A DNA stretch of 64,000 nt from Ectorhizobium quercum (GCF_026552795.1 NZ_JANFPI010000007.1:209276-273275); one strand, 5' to 3'; positions 36,120 through 45,439 are shown, numbered from the stretch's first letter. Notes: generated by a model from the letters alone, not told the origin. Program-made: numbers and translations.

Positions 36120-36830
36120 ATGAACCTAACCGGCAAGACCGTCCTTGTGGTCGGCGGCAGTTCCGGCATCGGCTTCGGCGCGGCGCAGGCCGCACTCGAG
36201 GCCGGCGCGTCCGTGACGATCGCCTCCCGTTCGAAGCAAAAGGTGGAGGCGGCCGTCGCCCGGCTGGGTGCCGGCGCCGAAGGCCAGGTGCTCGACACGA
36301 CCGACGAGCCCGGCGTCGAGGCCTTCTTCGCCGGCCGGAACGCCTTCGACCACATCGTCGTTTCGGCGTCGAAGACCAAGGTGGCCGCCGTGCGCGAACT
36401 GCCGCTCGTCGACGCCTACCAGTCGATGAACTCGAAATTCTGGGGCGCCTACCGCATCGCCCGCGCCGCGAAGATTGCGGAGGGTGGCTCGCTGACGCTG
36501 GTCTCCGGCTTCCTGTCGATCCGGCCCAGGAAGGGCGCGGCCATTCAGGGCGCGATCAATGCCGCAGTCGAAGGGCTGACGCGCGGCCTTGCGCTCGAGT
36601 TCGCGCCCGTGCGCGTCAACTGCGTTTCGCCGGGGCTCGTCGCGACCGAACTGTATGACGGGCTTGACACCGCCGCCCGCAAATCCATGTACGACGGAGC
36701 GGCCGCACGCCTGCCGGCGGGACTGGTCGGAACGCCGGAGCATATCGCCGTGCAGATCATGGCCTTCATCGCCAACCCCTATATCACCGGCTCCACCGTC
36801 TATGTCGACGGCGGCGGCGCCATCGCCTGA
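36120..36830 (+). CDS. SDR-fold protein lacking the catalytic Tyr/Lys (paralogue)
   Basis: 236 aa, paralogous to the protein at 33453-34220. GGSSGIGFG is present, but the active-site segment reads GAAIQGAIN in place of YxxxK, and NNAG is replaced by VSAS. The ending YITGSTVYVDGGG is typical. ATG at 36120 follows AAGAGGAGAACG. Two copies of the same defective-looking SDR type in one operon argue for a retained non-canonical role, such as a partner subunit or ligand sensor. Confidence 0.82.
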   Translation: MNLTGKTVLVVGGSSGIGFGAAQAALEAGASVTIASRSKQKVEAAVARLGAGAEGQVLDTTDEPGVEAFFAGRNAFDHIVVSASKTKVAAVRELPLVDAYQSMNSKFWGAYRIARAAKIAEGGSLTLVSGFLSIRPRKGAAIQGAINAAVEGLTRGLALEFAPVRVNCVSPGLVATELYDGLDTAARKSMYDGAAARLPAGLVGTPEHIAVQIMAFIANPYITGSTVYVDGGGAIA

Positions 36831-36849
36831 CCCGACGAAAGGAAGAACA

Positions 36850-37791
36850 ATGGAAAAGCGCGCACTCGGCAACACCGGCCTCTCCATCGCCCCGCTGGTG
36901 CTGGGCGGCAACGTCTTCGGCTGGACGATCGACGAGAAGCAGAGCTTCGCCGTCCTCGACGCCTTCGTCGATCACGGCTTCGACGCCATCGACACGGCCG
37001 ACATCTACTCCGCCTGGGCGCCGGGCAACAAGGGCGGCGAGTCCGAGACCATCATCGGCAACTGGCTGAAGGCGCGGCCGGGCATGCGCGACAGGGTGAC
37101 GATCTTCACCAAGGTCGGCTATCACGTCGAACGGGGGCTTTCGCGAGAATGGATCGAGAAGTCCGTCGACGCTTCGCTGGCCAGGCTCGGGATCGACCGG
37201 ATCGACCTTTATTTCTCGCACGAGTTCGATCCCCTGACGCCGCCGGCGGAGACGTTGGAAACTTATGCGAAGCTGCTGGAAGCCGGAAAGATCGCCCATA
37301 TCGGCGCCTCGAACTTCGATGCCGGCCAACTCGGTGAAGCGCTGAAGGTTTCGAAGGACGAAAACCTCCCCGCCTACGAGGTCCTGCAACCGGAATATAA
37401 TCTCTACGACCGCTCGTCCTTCGACGGAGCGCTGCGCGATCTTTCGATCCGCGAGGGGCTTGGCGTCGTCACCTATTACAGCCTCGCCTCGGGCTTCCTG
37501 ACCGGCAAATACCGGTCCGAGGCCGATCTCGGACAGTCGCAGCGCGGCGGCGGCATCGGCAAGTACCTGACCCCGCGCGGCACGGCGATCCTCAAGGCGC
37601 TGGACGAGGTCTCGGCGCGCCATGCGGCCACGCCGGCCGAGGTCGCGCTGGCCTGGCTGATCGCCCGCGAGGGCGTCACCGCCCCCATCGCCAGCGCCAC
37701 CAAGATCGCTCATGTCGAGGGCTTCGCGAAGGCCTCGGGGCTGGCGCTGACCGCGGAGGATATCGCCGCGCTCGATGCCGCAAGCGCCTAG
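36850..37791 (+). CDS. Aldo/keto reductase
   Basis: 313-aa TIM-barrel NADPH-dependent reductase. Catalytic Asp/Tyr appear in FDAIDTADIYS, Lys in IFTKVGYH, and His in LYFSHEFD; the C-terminal cofactor segment includes IASATKIAHVEGF. It fits the AKR group acting on aldehydes and ketones. GGAAGAAC precedes the ATG, 19 bases after the previous stop, so it is probably the last gene of the first transcription unit; an intergenic repeat follows directly. Confidence 0.9.
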   Translation: MEKRALGNTGLSIAPLVLGGNVFGWTIDEKQSFAVLDAFVDHGFDAIDTADIYSAWAPGNKGGESETIIGNWLKARPGMRDRVTIFTKVGYHVERGLSREWIEKSVDASLARLGIDRIDLYFSHEFDPLTPPAETLETYAKLLEAGKIAHIGASNFDAGQLGEALKVSKDENLPAYEVLQPEYNLYDRSSFDGALRDLSIREGLGVVTYYSLASGFLTGKYRSEADLGQSQRGGGIGKYLTPRGTAILKALDEVSARHAATPAEVALAWLIAREGVTAPIASATKIAHVEGFAKASGLALTAEDIAALDAASA

Positions 37792-37894
37792 AGCAATTCG
37801 AAGGAAAACTGTGAAGCGGTTTTCCGTTCGCAATTGTGCAAAAACAAATGGTTAGAGCATTTCGTCGTTTCCATGAAAGGATGAAATGCTCTAA
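37792..37894 (-). repeat. Dispersed stem-loop repeat, copy B
   Basis: Inverted copy of the element at 32381-32471. Read on the minus strand it has a 12-bp stem (TTAGAGCATTTC / GAAATGCTCTAA, 37852-37863 and 37883-37894), then TTTGTTTTTGCACAATTGCG and ACCGCTTCACAGTTTTCC. It starts right after the aldo/keto reductase stop. The following bases to 38126 hold no recognised gene. Confidence 0.75.
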
Positions 37895-38126
37895 GGATCG
37901 CCGAAACGGGAGGAGGACCGTTTACCCATGATCAACTCCCGAAGGAATCCATCGTGCCTGCCCACGTCGCCGTCCTCCCCGGTCGCCTCCGAAAGGGGGC
38001 TTTCGCCCGCTCCATCCGCCTCGCCGTAAGGGAACCTGCCGCACCGCGGCCGGTGCCCGGCCGGGCTTGGGCCGATACCCCGCTCCTCGACGCTCCCGAA
38101 CAGACCGGGACGAGGTGAGCCGCGTC

Positions 38127-39137
38127 ATGTCGAACGATCCCGTCAAGCCGGCCCCGGCCCCCGTGGAAGACCAGGGCTCCGACCAGACCACAAGGGGCGT
38201 GCTGCTCGGCTTTGCCTCCTTCGCCGCCTTCTGTTTCAGCGACGCCAGCGTCAAACTGATCGAGGGCGCGCTGCCGCCCTATGAGTCCGCCTTTTTCGGC
38301 GCTGTCTTCGCACTCTGCGTCCTGCCGTTCCTGATGCGGCCGGGCGACCGCTGGACGGATATTTTCGCGACGCGGAACCGGCCGCTCTGGCTCCTGCGCT
38401 TCGTTTCCTATCCGATGGGCGTCATCGGCAGCGTCACGGCCTTCACCCACCTGCCGATGGCCGAGGCATTCTGCCTGATCTTCCTGCAACCGGCCTTCGT
38501 CACCGTGATGTCGGTGCTGTTCCTCAAGGAAAAGGTCGGCGTCAAGCGCTGGGGCGCCGTCGTCGTCGGGTTCATCGGCGTGCTGATCGTGCTGAGACCG
38601 GGCTTCCGCGAACTCTCGATCGGTCATCTCGGCGCGATCTTCGCCGGCCTCGGAGGCGCCGTGTCCGTCATCACCTTCCGCGCCGCCGATGCCGAGGAGA
38701 AGAAGGTTTCCCTCTTCGGCGCCGGAATCCTCGGCGGCATCGTCATCAGCGGCGCGGTGATGATCCCCTCCTTCGAGCCGCCGACCTCGGCCGAATGGGC
38801 GATGCTCGCCAGCTACGGACTGCTGGCGGCCGGCGCCAACCTGCTGCTCATGTCCGCGGCCCAGCATGCGCCGGCGGCCTATATCGGCCCGACCCAGTAC
38901 AGCCAGATGGTCTGGGCGATCCTGCTCGGCTATCTGGTTTTCGGCGACGCCATCGACACGCCGACGCTTGCCGGGATCGTCCTCATCGTCGCCTCCGGCC
39001 TGCTCACCCTGATCCGCGAGCGCCAGCGCGGCACGTCGCTGCCGCCGCCGGTCGCGGTCAGTCATCACCATGCGGCACTTGCCCTGACACCGGACGAACC
39101 GGAGCCGGAGCCCGCACCCGAGGAGGCGCATTCTTAA
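38127..39137 (+). CDS. EamA/DMT-type exporter
   Basis: 336-aa membrane protein with two EamA repeats and about ten hydrophobic segments, preceded by a polar N-terminal stretch and followed by an acidic Pro/Glu-rich tail (EPEPEPAPEE) with three adjacent His (SHHHA). Such proteins export small metabolites. The ATG at 38127 is selected for GAGGTGAGCC upstream. Its setting among reductases and two MFS exporters fits a detoxification cluster. Cargo unknown. Confidence 0.87.
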   Translation: MSNDPVKPAPAPVEDQGSDQTTRGVLLGFASFAAFCFSDASVKLIEGALPPYESAFFGAVFALCVLPFLMRPGDRWTDIFATRNRPLWLLRFVSYPMGVIGSVTAFTHLPMAEAFCLIFLQPAFVTVMSVLFLKEKVGVKRWGAVVVGFIGVLIVLRPGFRELSIGHLGAIFAGLGGAVSVITFRAADAEEKKVSLFGAGILGGIVISGAVMIPSFEPPTSAEWAMLASYGLLAAGANLLLMSAAQHAPAAYIGPTQYSQMVWAILLGYLVFGDAIDTPTLAGIVLIVASGLLTLIRERQRGTSLPPPVAVSHHHAALALTPDEPEPEPAPEEAHS

Positions 39138-39294
39138 GCGGACACGGAACCGCCCGGAGCCACGCTCGAAAACACCCAGTCCCTTCCCGCGGGGATCCGC
39201 CCCGCCATCGCGTCCGGCGCCGTTCGCTGCGCCGGACGGATTTCATCGCCGCCGCACCCCCCCGGGGGTCGACCGATCCATCCTTCATTCCGTA

Positions 39295-39362
39295 TGAATT
39301 CTGCCTTGCGTTATTAGGTGATTATTGCATCCGGTGAAAATGATATCCGAGTCGATGCAATC
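39295..39362. promoter_or_regulatory. 68-bp promoter block, copy 2
   Basis: Second copy of the block at 33369-33436, here upstream of the FMN reductase gene with no LysR gene beside it. The rest of the 312-base gap 39138-39449 shows no gene. The match is strongest at both ends and around TTAGGTGATTATTG, and weakest in the six bases after it. Confidence 0.7.
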
Positions 39363-39449
39363 AGCTCCATTGCCCGGATCGGGCCCGCCACCAGTACCGC
39401 AGCCCGCCAGCCCATCGCGCGAAGCGGGTGAACAACAATTGGAGAAAAC

Positions 39450-40022
39450 ATGACGGCGAAAGTCGCACTTTTGATCGGCAGCCTGCGCAACGGTTCCTTC
39501 AGCCGGGCGGTCGGCCGGGCCATTGGCGAACTCGGCGCTCCCGGTCTCGAATTGCAGGAGAGCGCGATTGGCGATCTCCCGCTCTACAATCCCGATCTCG
39601 ACGGAGAGGCGCCGCCAGCGTCCTGGCTGCGCCTGCGCGGCGAAATCAGCAAGGCGGATGCCGTCCTGTTCGTCACGCCCGAATACAACCGCTCGGTTCC
39701 GGCCGCGCTCAAGAACGCGCTGGACGTCGGGTCCCGGCCCTATGGCCGGAGCGTCTGGGACGGCAAGCCGGCGGCAGTCGTCTCGATCTCGCAGGGACTG
39801 CTCGGCGGCTTCGGCGCCAATCACCACCTGCGCCAGTCCTTCGTGTTCCTGAACATGCCGGTCTTGCAGCAGCCGGAAGTCTACCTGTCGAACGTCGGCA
39901 CGCTGTTCGACGAGAGCGACAAGCTGGCGAACGACAACACCCGGACGTTCCTCGGCACCTTCGCCGGCGCCTTCGCCGACTGGATCGCCCGCACGAAGAC
40001 CGTCCCCGCGAAAACCGATTAA
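39450..40022 (+). CDS. NAD(P)H-dependent FMN reductase
   Basis: 190-aa flavodoxin-like reductase (NADPH-dependent FMN reductase family; ChrR/azoreductase-like). FMN phosphate loop GSLRNGSFSRAV is at the N-terminus, and TPEYNRSVPAALKNALD is the family signature in the middle. It reduces FMN, quinones, azo compounds or chromate. TTGGAGAAAAC precedes the ATG. It is headed by a copy of the LysR-region promoter block and followed by an MFS gene, suggesting co-induction by electrophilic or quinone stress. Confidence 0.88.
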   Translation: MTAKVALLIGSLRNGSFSRAVGRAIGELGAPGLELQESAIGDLPLYNPDLDGEAPPASWLRLRGEISKADAVLFVTPEYNRSVPAALKNALDVGSRPYGRSVWDGKPAAVVSISQGLLGGFGANHHLRQSFVFLNMPVLQQPEVYLSNVGTLFDESDKLANDNTRTFLGTFAGAFADWIARTKTVPAKTD

Positions 40023-40143
40023 GCCGGTCGATCCCGGCGCACGACGCTTCCTGACGCCGGCCGCCCGGCACCGGAGGCCGGTCTCGCGTGCCGGCACAGC
40101 ACCCTCCGCCGCGATCGGACATACCAACAACGAGGACATACGC

Positions 40144-41334
40144 ATGCCCGCAGCACTCTGGGCTCTTGCCATCGGCGCATTCGGCATCGGCATGACCGAG
40201 TTCGTCATCGCCGGCATCCTTCCGCAGATCGCCGGCAGCCTCGGCGTCGGCATTCCCCAGGCGGGTCACATGGCGACGGCCTATGCGCTCGGCGTCTTCG
40301 TCGGCGCGCCGCTTCTGACCATTCTGGGCGCCCGCGTTCCGCGCAAGAGGATGCTCATCGGCCTGGCGATGATTTTCACCGCCGGCAATCTTCTGACCGC
40401 GCTGGCCCCGACACTGCCGGTGGCCCTGGTCGGACGCGTGATCACGTCGTTCAATCACGGCGCCTTCTTCGGCATCGGCTCGATCATCGCCGCCTCGCTT
40501 GTCGCCCCGCACCGCAGGGCGAGCGCCATCGCCTTCATGTTCACCGGCCTGACCGTGGCCAACCTGGTCGGTGTGCCGGCCGGAACCTGGCTGGCGCAGG
40601 TGGCGGGCTGGCGCGCCGTGTTCTGGGTGATTGCGGGGATCGGCGTCGTCGTGATCGTCGCGGTCGCCCGCTGGGTGCCCCCGATCGGCGCGGGACAAGC
40701 CGCGCCCGTCCGGCAGGAACTGCGCGCCTTTGCCGATCCCAGGGTGCTTCTGGTCATGGGGATTACCGTCCTCGGCCCGGCGGCGTTCTTCACCGTCATC
40801 ACCTATATCGCGCCGATGGCCACGGAAGCCGCCGGCTACGGCGACGGCGGAGTGGCCTTCCTGATGCTGCTGTTCGGCCTCGGGCTGGTGATCGGCAACT
40901 GGCTGGGCGGCCGCTTCGCGGATCGCAGCCTGTTCGGCACCCTGTTCCTGACACTGGCCGCCCAGGGCCTGGTCCTCGTCGTGTTCTGGATCTTCGCGGA
41001 AAGCCGGGTCGTGACGGCGGCAGCCGTCTTCCTGATGGCGGCCTTCGGATTCGCGACCGTTTCGCCCATCCAGAAGCTGGTCATGGACAGGGCCAGGGCG
41101 GCGGGCGCCCCGACGCTGGCGGCCTCGGTCAATATCGGCATGTTCAACCTCGGCAACGCCATCGGGGCCGGGGCCGGCGGCGCGACCATCGCCGTCGGGC
41201 TCGGGTTGACCGCGCCGATCCTCGCCGGGGCCCTGCTCTCCTTTGCCGCGCTCGGCCTTGCGATCCTTGCCGCCTTCAGTCCGCAGCAGGTTCCCGGGCG
41301 GGAGGGCGCCGAAGCGATGACCGGTGCCGAATGA
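40144..41334 (+). CDS. MFS transporter (AraJ/DHA1-like)
   Basis: 396-aa major facilitator with twelve hydrophobic segments. Motif-A-like GARVPRKRML lies between TM2 and TM3, and the start FGIGMTEFVIAGILPQIA resembles AraJ/NepI/purine efflux pumps of the DHA1 group. GAGGA lies upstream of the ATG. It probably exports the compound that induces the cluster. Cargo unknown. Confidence 0.88.
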   Translation: MPAALWALAIGAFGIGMTEFVIAGILPQIAGSLGVGIPQAGHMATAYALGVFVGAPLLTILGARVPRKRMLIGLAMIFTAGNLLTALAPTLPVALVGRVITSFNHGAFFGIGSIIAASLVAPHRRASAIAFMFTGLTVANLVGVPAGTWLAQVAGWRAVFWVIAGIGVVVIVAVARWVPPIGAGQAAPVRQELRAFADPRVLLVMGITVLGPAAFFTVITYIAPMATEAAGYGDGGVAFLMLLFGLGLVIGNWLGGRFADRSLFGTLFLTLAAQGLVLVVFWIFAESRVVTAAAVFLMAAFGFATVSPIQKLVMDRARAAGAPTLAASVNIGMFNLGNAIGAGAGGATIAVGLGLTAPILAGALLSFAALGLAILAAFSPQQVPGREGAEAMTGAE

Positions 41335-41532
41335 CGGTATCCGGCGATCCCGGTTGCCGGTCTGTCTTTTCCCGGAAGACGCGGCAGCCGATCGCCGGCA
41401 GAATGGGGCGGAAGAGATGAGAGGAGGAGCACCCGCCATGGTGCAGCAAACGATCGACGATGACGGCGGTTTGAAGCCCCCCGGGTCTTTGCGACGCGGG
41501 CCCAATACCCCGGCCCGGTCCCGGCGGCGGCC

Positions 41533-42729
41533 ATGACGATCCCGGTCGCTTCCTCATCCGGCACCGATGCCGTTTCCTCGCGGCTGATTTTCCTGCTCGC
41601 CTCGGCGTGCGGGCTGATCGTCGCCAACATCTATTACGCCCAGCCGCTGGCCGGCCCGATCAGCGAGGCGCTCGGCCTGTCGCCGCATGCCGCGGGACTG
41701 ATCGTGACCCTGACGCAAATCGGCTATGGCACCGGCCTGCTGCTGATCGTGCCGCTCGGGGATCTGGTGGAGAACCGCCGCCTGACGCTGGTCCTGATCG
41801 GCATTGCCACGATCGGCCTCGTCGGCGCGGCCCTGTCGCCGCATGCCCTGCCCTTCCTCCTCGCCTCCCTTCTCATCGGGCTGGGCTCGGTCGCCGTTCA
41901 GGTACTCGTGCCCTATGCCGCGCATCTGGCGCCGGAAGCCATTCGCGGGCGAGTGGTCGGCAATGTCATGAGCGGCCTGCTGCTCGGCATCATGCTGGCA
42001 CGGCCGGTTGCCAGCTTCATCGCTGAACTGGCGTCGTGGCGCGCCGTCTTCCTGCTTTCGATCGTTGCAATGGGTGCGATCGCGCTGGTTCTCCGCCGTG
42101 CGCTGCCGCCCCGCCTGCCGGCCTCGAAGCTGCGCTACCGCGAACTGCTTGCCTCTATGGCGCGGCTCGCCGCCACGACGCCGGTCCTGCAACGGCGCGC
42201 GATCTATCATGCCTGCCTGTTCGCCGCCTTCAGCCTGTTCTGGACCACGACGCCGCTTTTGCTGACCGGCCCGGAATTCGGCCTGTCGCAAGGCGGCATC
42301 GCGCTCTTTGCGCTGGCGGGCGTGGCCGGCGCGGTGGCATCGCCAATCGCAGGCCGGCTCGCCGATCGCGGCTGGATGCGCTCCGCGACGGCGGTGGCGA
42401 TGGTCATGGTGGCCGGCGCGTTCCTGCTGACGCATCTTGCGCCGTCCGGCTCGACCGCAGCGCTCGTCCTGCTCGTCGTTGCGGCGATCCTTCTCGACTT
42501 CGGCGTGGCGGCGAACCTGACGCTCGGCCAGCGCGCGATCTTCGTCCTCGGCGCGGAGCTGCGCAGCCGCCTCAACGGCCTGTACATGGCGACGTTCTTC
42601 CTCGGCGGCGCCATCGGATCGGCGGCCGGAGGCTGGGCCTACGCGCAGGGCGGATGGACGCTCGCCTCCTGGATCGGATTTGGCCTGCCCGTGGCGGCGC
42701 TCGCCTATTCCGCAACGGAACGGGGATAA
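41533..42729 (+). CDS. MFS transporter
   Basis: 398-aa major facilitator with twelve hydrophobic segments and the early signature ANIYYAQPLAGPI (YgaY-like sugar/drug exporters); motif A is GDLVENRRLTLV. The assigned ATG at 41533 has no clear ribosome site; a 39-codon open frame starting at 41418 overlaps it as ATGA and could couple translation. A second exporter directly after the first suggests either broader substrate range or a recent gain. Confidence 0.85.
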   Translation: MTIPVASSSGTDAVSSRLIFLLASACGLIVANIYYAQPLAGPISEALGLSPHAAGLIVTLTQIGYGTGLLLIVPLGDLVENRRLTLVLIGIATIGLVGAALSPHALPFLLASLLIGLGSVAVQVLVPYAAHLAPEAIRGRVVGNVMSGLLLGIMLARPVASFIAELASWRAVFLLSIVAMGAIALVLRRALPPRLPASKLRYRELLASMARLAATTPVLQRRAIYHACLFAAFSLFWTTTPLLLTGPEFGLSQGGIALFALAGVAGAVASPIAGRLADRGWMRSATAVAMVMVAGAFLLTHLAPSGSTAALVLLVVAAILLDFGVAANLTLGQRAIFVLGAELRSRLNGLYMATFFLGGAIGSAAGGWAYAQGGWTLASWIGFGLPVAALAYSATERG

Positions 42730-42819
42730 CCCGCATCGGCAAGGGTCCGGTATGGCGCAAGAAACGGAATTGAGACGGCAGCCGGCCATCGGCCGGATAG
42801 GAAAGTGTAGTGTGAAGGA

Positions 42820-45291
42820 ATGAAAAAAATGGTGTCGTGGATACTCGGCGGTCTTGGAATCGTCGTCGCTTTACTGGGGCTGGGTCTGGCAGCGGGCGGG
42901 GTATGGCTCGTGACGCTCGGCGGTTCCTGGTTCTATCTGATCGCCGGTCTGGTCATGGCCGCGACCGGATATCTCGTGTTCCGCAGGCGCGCGTCCGCGC
43001 TCTGGATCGCGCTCGCACTTTTTGCCGTCAGCACGGCCTGGGCGTTCTGGGAAGTCGGCATCGACTTCTGGCAACTCGTGCCGCGGGTGGTGACATTCCT
43101 CGTCATCGCTCTCGGGGCCGCAATCGTCTCGCCGCTTCTCCTGCGCCCCTCCGGGCGCCCAGCGCTCGGCGGCAAGGCCGCCACTGCGCTGTCGGTCGTG
43201 CTCGCATTCGGTCTGGCCGCGGTCCTCGCCGGCATGTTCCGGCCGCATCCGACCATCGTTGCCGAAAGCGCGCAACCCGCGCCGGTGGTTCACGCCTCGG
43301 CAGGCGAGGAAAGCGGTCAGGACTGGCCGGCCTGGGGACGCAGCCTCGGCGGCAATCGTTTCGTGCAGTTCGACCAGATCAACGCTTCGAACGTGAAGGA
43401 CCTGGAAGTCGCCTGGACCTATCGCACCGGCGACCTGGCCGTCGACGGCAAGGAATATCAGGTCACACCGATCAAGATCGACGACACGATGTATCTTTGC
43501 ACGCCGTCCAACATCGTGATCGCGCTGGATCCGACCACCGGCGCCGAGCGCTGGCGCTATGATCCGGAGGTCAGGGACACCGCCGGCAACGAGAGCTGGA
43601 AGCGTTGCCGCGGCGTCGCCTATGTCGATCTGGACCAGACGCCGCCGCCCTCGTGGCAGGCCGGGCCGGCTGCGCTTCCGGACACGAGCGCGGACACGGG
43701 CGCGACAGATACGCCCGCCGCGGCGGATCAGGCCGGCATGGCGGCCGCCGTTTGCCACCGGCGCATCATGACCACCACCGTGGACGCACGCGTCTTCGCG
43801 CTGGACGCCGGGACCGGCGCATTGTGCACCGACTTCGGCGATGGCGGCTTCGTCGATCTGCTCAAGGGGCTCGGACCGACTGCTGAAGGGTCCTACTACC
43901 TGACCTCGGCCCCGCTGGTGGCCGAAGGGATCATCATGATCGGCGGCAAGCTGAACGACAACCTGACCGTGGGCGAGGCCTCCGGCGTGGTGCGCGGCTA
44001 TGACGTGGGAACCGGCAATCTGGTCTGGGCCTGGGATCCCTCCCGCGGTGCGGCCGACAGCACGCCGCTGGTCGACGGCGAGATCTACAAGCCGGAAACC
44101 CCGAATTTCTGGGGAACGGCCGCCTATGACCCGGCGCTCGGCCTGGCCTATTTCCCGACCGGCAACCAGACGCCCGACTTCTGGACCGGCAACCGCCATC
44201 CCTACTCGGACGAGTACAACGACGCGGTCGTCGCGGTGGATGTGAAGACGGGCCGGGAACGCTGGCATTTCCGCACCGCCAATATCGATCAGTTCGACTA
44301 TGACGTGTCCGCCCAGCCGATCCTCTACGATCTGCCGCGCGCGGACGGAACCACGGTGCCGGTGCTGATCCAGCTGACGAAGCGCGGCCAGGTCTTCGTG
44401 ATCGACCGCCGCACCGGCGAGCCGGTGGTTCCGGTCGAGCAGCGCCCGGTGGCGACCGATGCGATGCCCGACATGAAGGTCGCGCCGACACAGCCCTATT
44501 CGGCCATCTCGGTCGGCGCCGAAAAGCTGACGGAATCGGATATGTGGGGCGCGACGATCTTCGACCAGCTCTATTGCCGGATCGAGTTCAAGAAAATGCG
44601 TTGGGAAGGCGAATTCACGCCGCTCTCCGACAAGCAGCGCACCCTGATCTATCCCGGCTATTACGGCGGCTTCAACTGGGGCGGCGGCGCCATCGACGCC
44701 TCGACCGGCACGCTGATCGTCAACGACATCCGCATGGCGCAATGGGGCCACTTCATCAAGCAGGAGGTGGCCCGGGAGATCGGCCTGACCCCGTCGACCG
44801 AGGGCGAATACTCCGAACAGCTCGGCACCCCGTGGGGCGTGGAGCGGTCGATGTTCGTCTCGCCGCTCGGCATTCCCTGCTTCAAGCCGCCCTTCGGCTC
44901 GATGACCGCAATCGACCTTTCCACGGGCAAGACCCGGTGGCAGGTGCCGATGGGAACGATCGAGGATGCGCCCGTGCACGGCATCGTTCCCGGCGTCCAC
45001 ATTCCGCTCGGAATGCCGACGATGGGCGGGCCTCTCGTCACCAAGGGCGGCCTGACCTTCTTCCACGGAACGCTCGACTACTACACCCGCGCGCTCGACA
45101 GTACGACGGGCGAGGAGCTGTGGCGCGGACGGTTGCCCGTCGGCGGCCAGGGCGCCCCGATGAGCTACGTCGGCAAGGACGGCAAGCAGTACGTCGTCGT
45201 CGTGGCCGGCGGCGCCACCCGGACCGGGACGAATGACAATCGCGGCGACTACGTGATTGCCTATGCGCTCCCTGAGGCGCCGGCACAATAG
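42820..45291 (+). CDS. gcd: Membrane-bound PQQ-dependent glucose dehydrogenase
   Basis: 823-aa quinoprotein oxidising glucose (or other aldoses) to the lactone in the periplasm and feeding electrons to ubiquinone. The N-terminal 145 residues have about five membrane helices; the beta-propeller follows, beginning DWPAWGRSLGGNRF with repeated W-motif strands and the conserved IDQFDYDVSAQP and FNWGGGAIDA. A low-complexity insert rich in Ala/Thr/Asp lies near residue 290. GAAGGA precedes the ATG. No PQQ synthesis genes are here, so activity depends on genes elsewhere or imported cofactor. The product, gluconate, is a conceivable feed for the dehydrogenase at 28.6-32.3 kb. Confidence 0.93.
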   Translation: MKKMVSWILGGLGIVVALLGLGLAAGGVWLVTLGGSWFYLIAGLVMAATGYLVFRRRASALWIALALFAVSTAWAFWEVGIDFWQLVPRVVTFLVIALGAAIVSPLLLRPSGRPALGGKAATALSVVLAFGLAAVLAGMFRPHPTIVAESAQPAPVVHASAGEESGQDWPAWGRSLGGNRFVQFDQINASNVKDLEVAWTYRTGDLAVDGKEYQVTPIKIDDTMYLCTPSNIVIALDPTTGAERWRYDPEVRDTAGNESWKRCRGVAYVDLDQTPPPSWQAGPAALPDTSADTGATDTPAAADQAGMAAAVCHRRIMTTTVDARVFALDAGTGALCTDFGDGGFVDLLKGLGPTAEGSYYLTSAPLVAEGIIMIGGKLNDNLTVGEASGVVRGYDVGTGNLVWAWDPSRGAADSTPLVDGEIYKPETPNFWGTAAYDPALGLAYFPTGNQTPDFWTGNRHPYSDEYNDAVVAVDVKTGRERWHFRTANIDQFDYDVSAQPILYDLPRADGTTVPVLIQLTKRGQVFVIDRRTGEPVVPVEQRPVATDAMPDMKVAPTQPYSAISVGAEKLTESDMWGATIFDQLYCRIEFKKMRWEGEFTPLSDKQRTLIYPGYYGGFNWGGGAIDASTGTLIVNDIRMAQWGHFIKQEVAREIGLTPSTEGEYSEQLGTPWGVERSMFVSPLGIPCFKPPFGSMTAIDLSTGKTRWQVPMGTIEDAPVHGIVPGVHIPLGMPTMGGPLVTKGGLTFFHGTLDYYTRALDSTTGEELWRGRLPVGGQGAPMSYVGKDGKQYVVVVAGGATRTGTNDNRGDYVIAYALPEAPAQ

Positions 45292-45301
45292 GGACGCCAT
45301 C

Positions 45302-45330
45302 GGGGCCGCGACGACCGTCGCGGCCCCTTT
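45302..45330 (+). terminator. Terminator after gcd
   Basis: GGGGCCGCGACG / CGTCGCGGCCCC, a 12-bp GC-rich inverted repeat with a minimal loop followed by TTT, ten bases after the gcd stop. Confidence 0.7.
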
Positions 45331-45439
45331 CCTGTGACCGGCGCTGGACGGACATGCGGCCCTCATGGCCTGCAACCCGCGTTCCGGTAGAGAAAAATCC
45401 CTGAAAGCCTCTTTACGCCGCAAAGAGAGGATCTTCCCC

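Noticed and set aside
37928..38029. 33-codon open frame with GGAGGAGGA upstream, before the EamA exporter
   Set aside because: Ser/Pro-rich sequence, spacing to the ATG is long, and no attenuator structure is evident; not enough to call a leader peptide.
37932..39131. 399-codon minus-strand frame opposite the EamA exporter
   Set aside because: Charged low-complexity antisense of a membrane protein gene.
39254..39275. CCCCCCGGGGG run downstream of the EamA gene as a terminator
   Set aside because: No usable loop and no T-run follow it.
41418..41536. 39-codon frame overlapping the second MFS start
   Set aside because: Could couple translation but has no conserved-looking content; left as a remark under the MFS gene.
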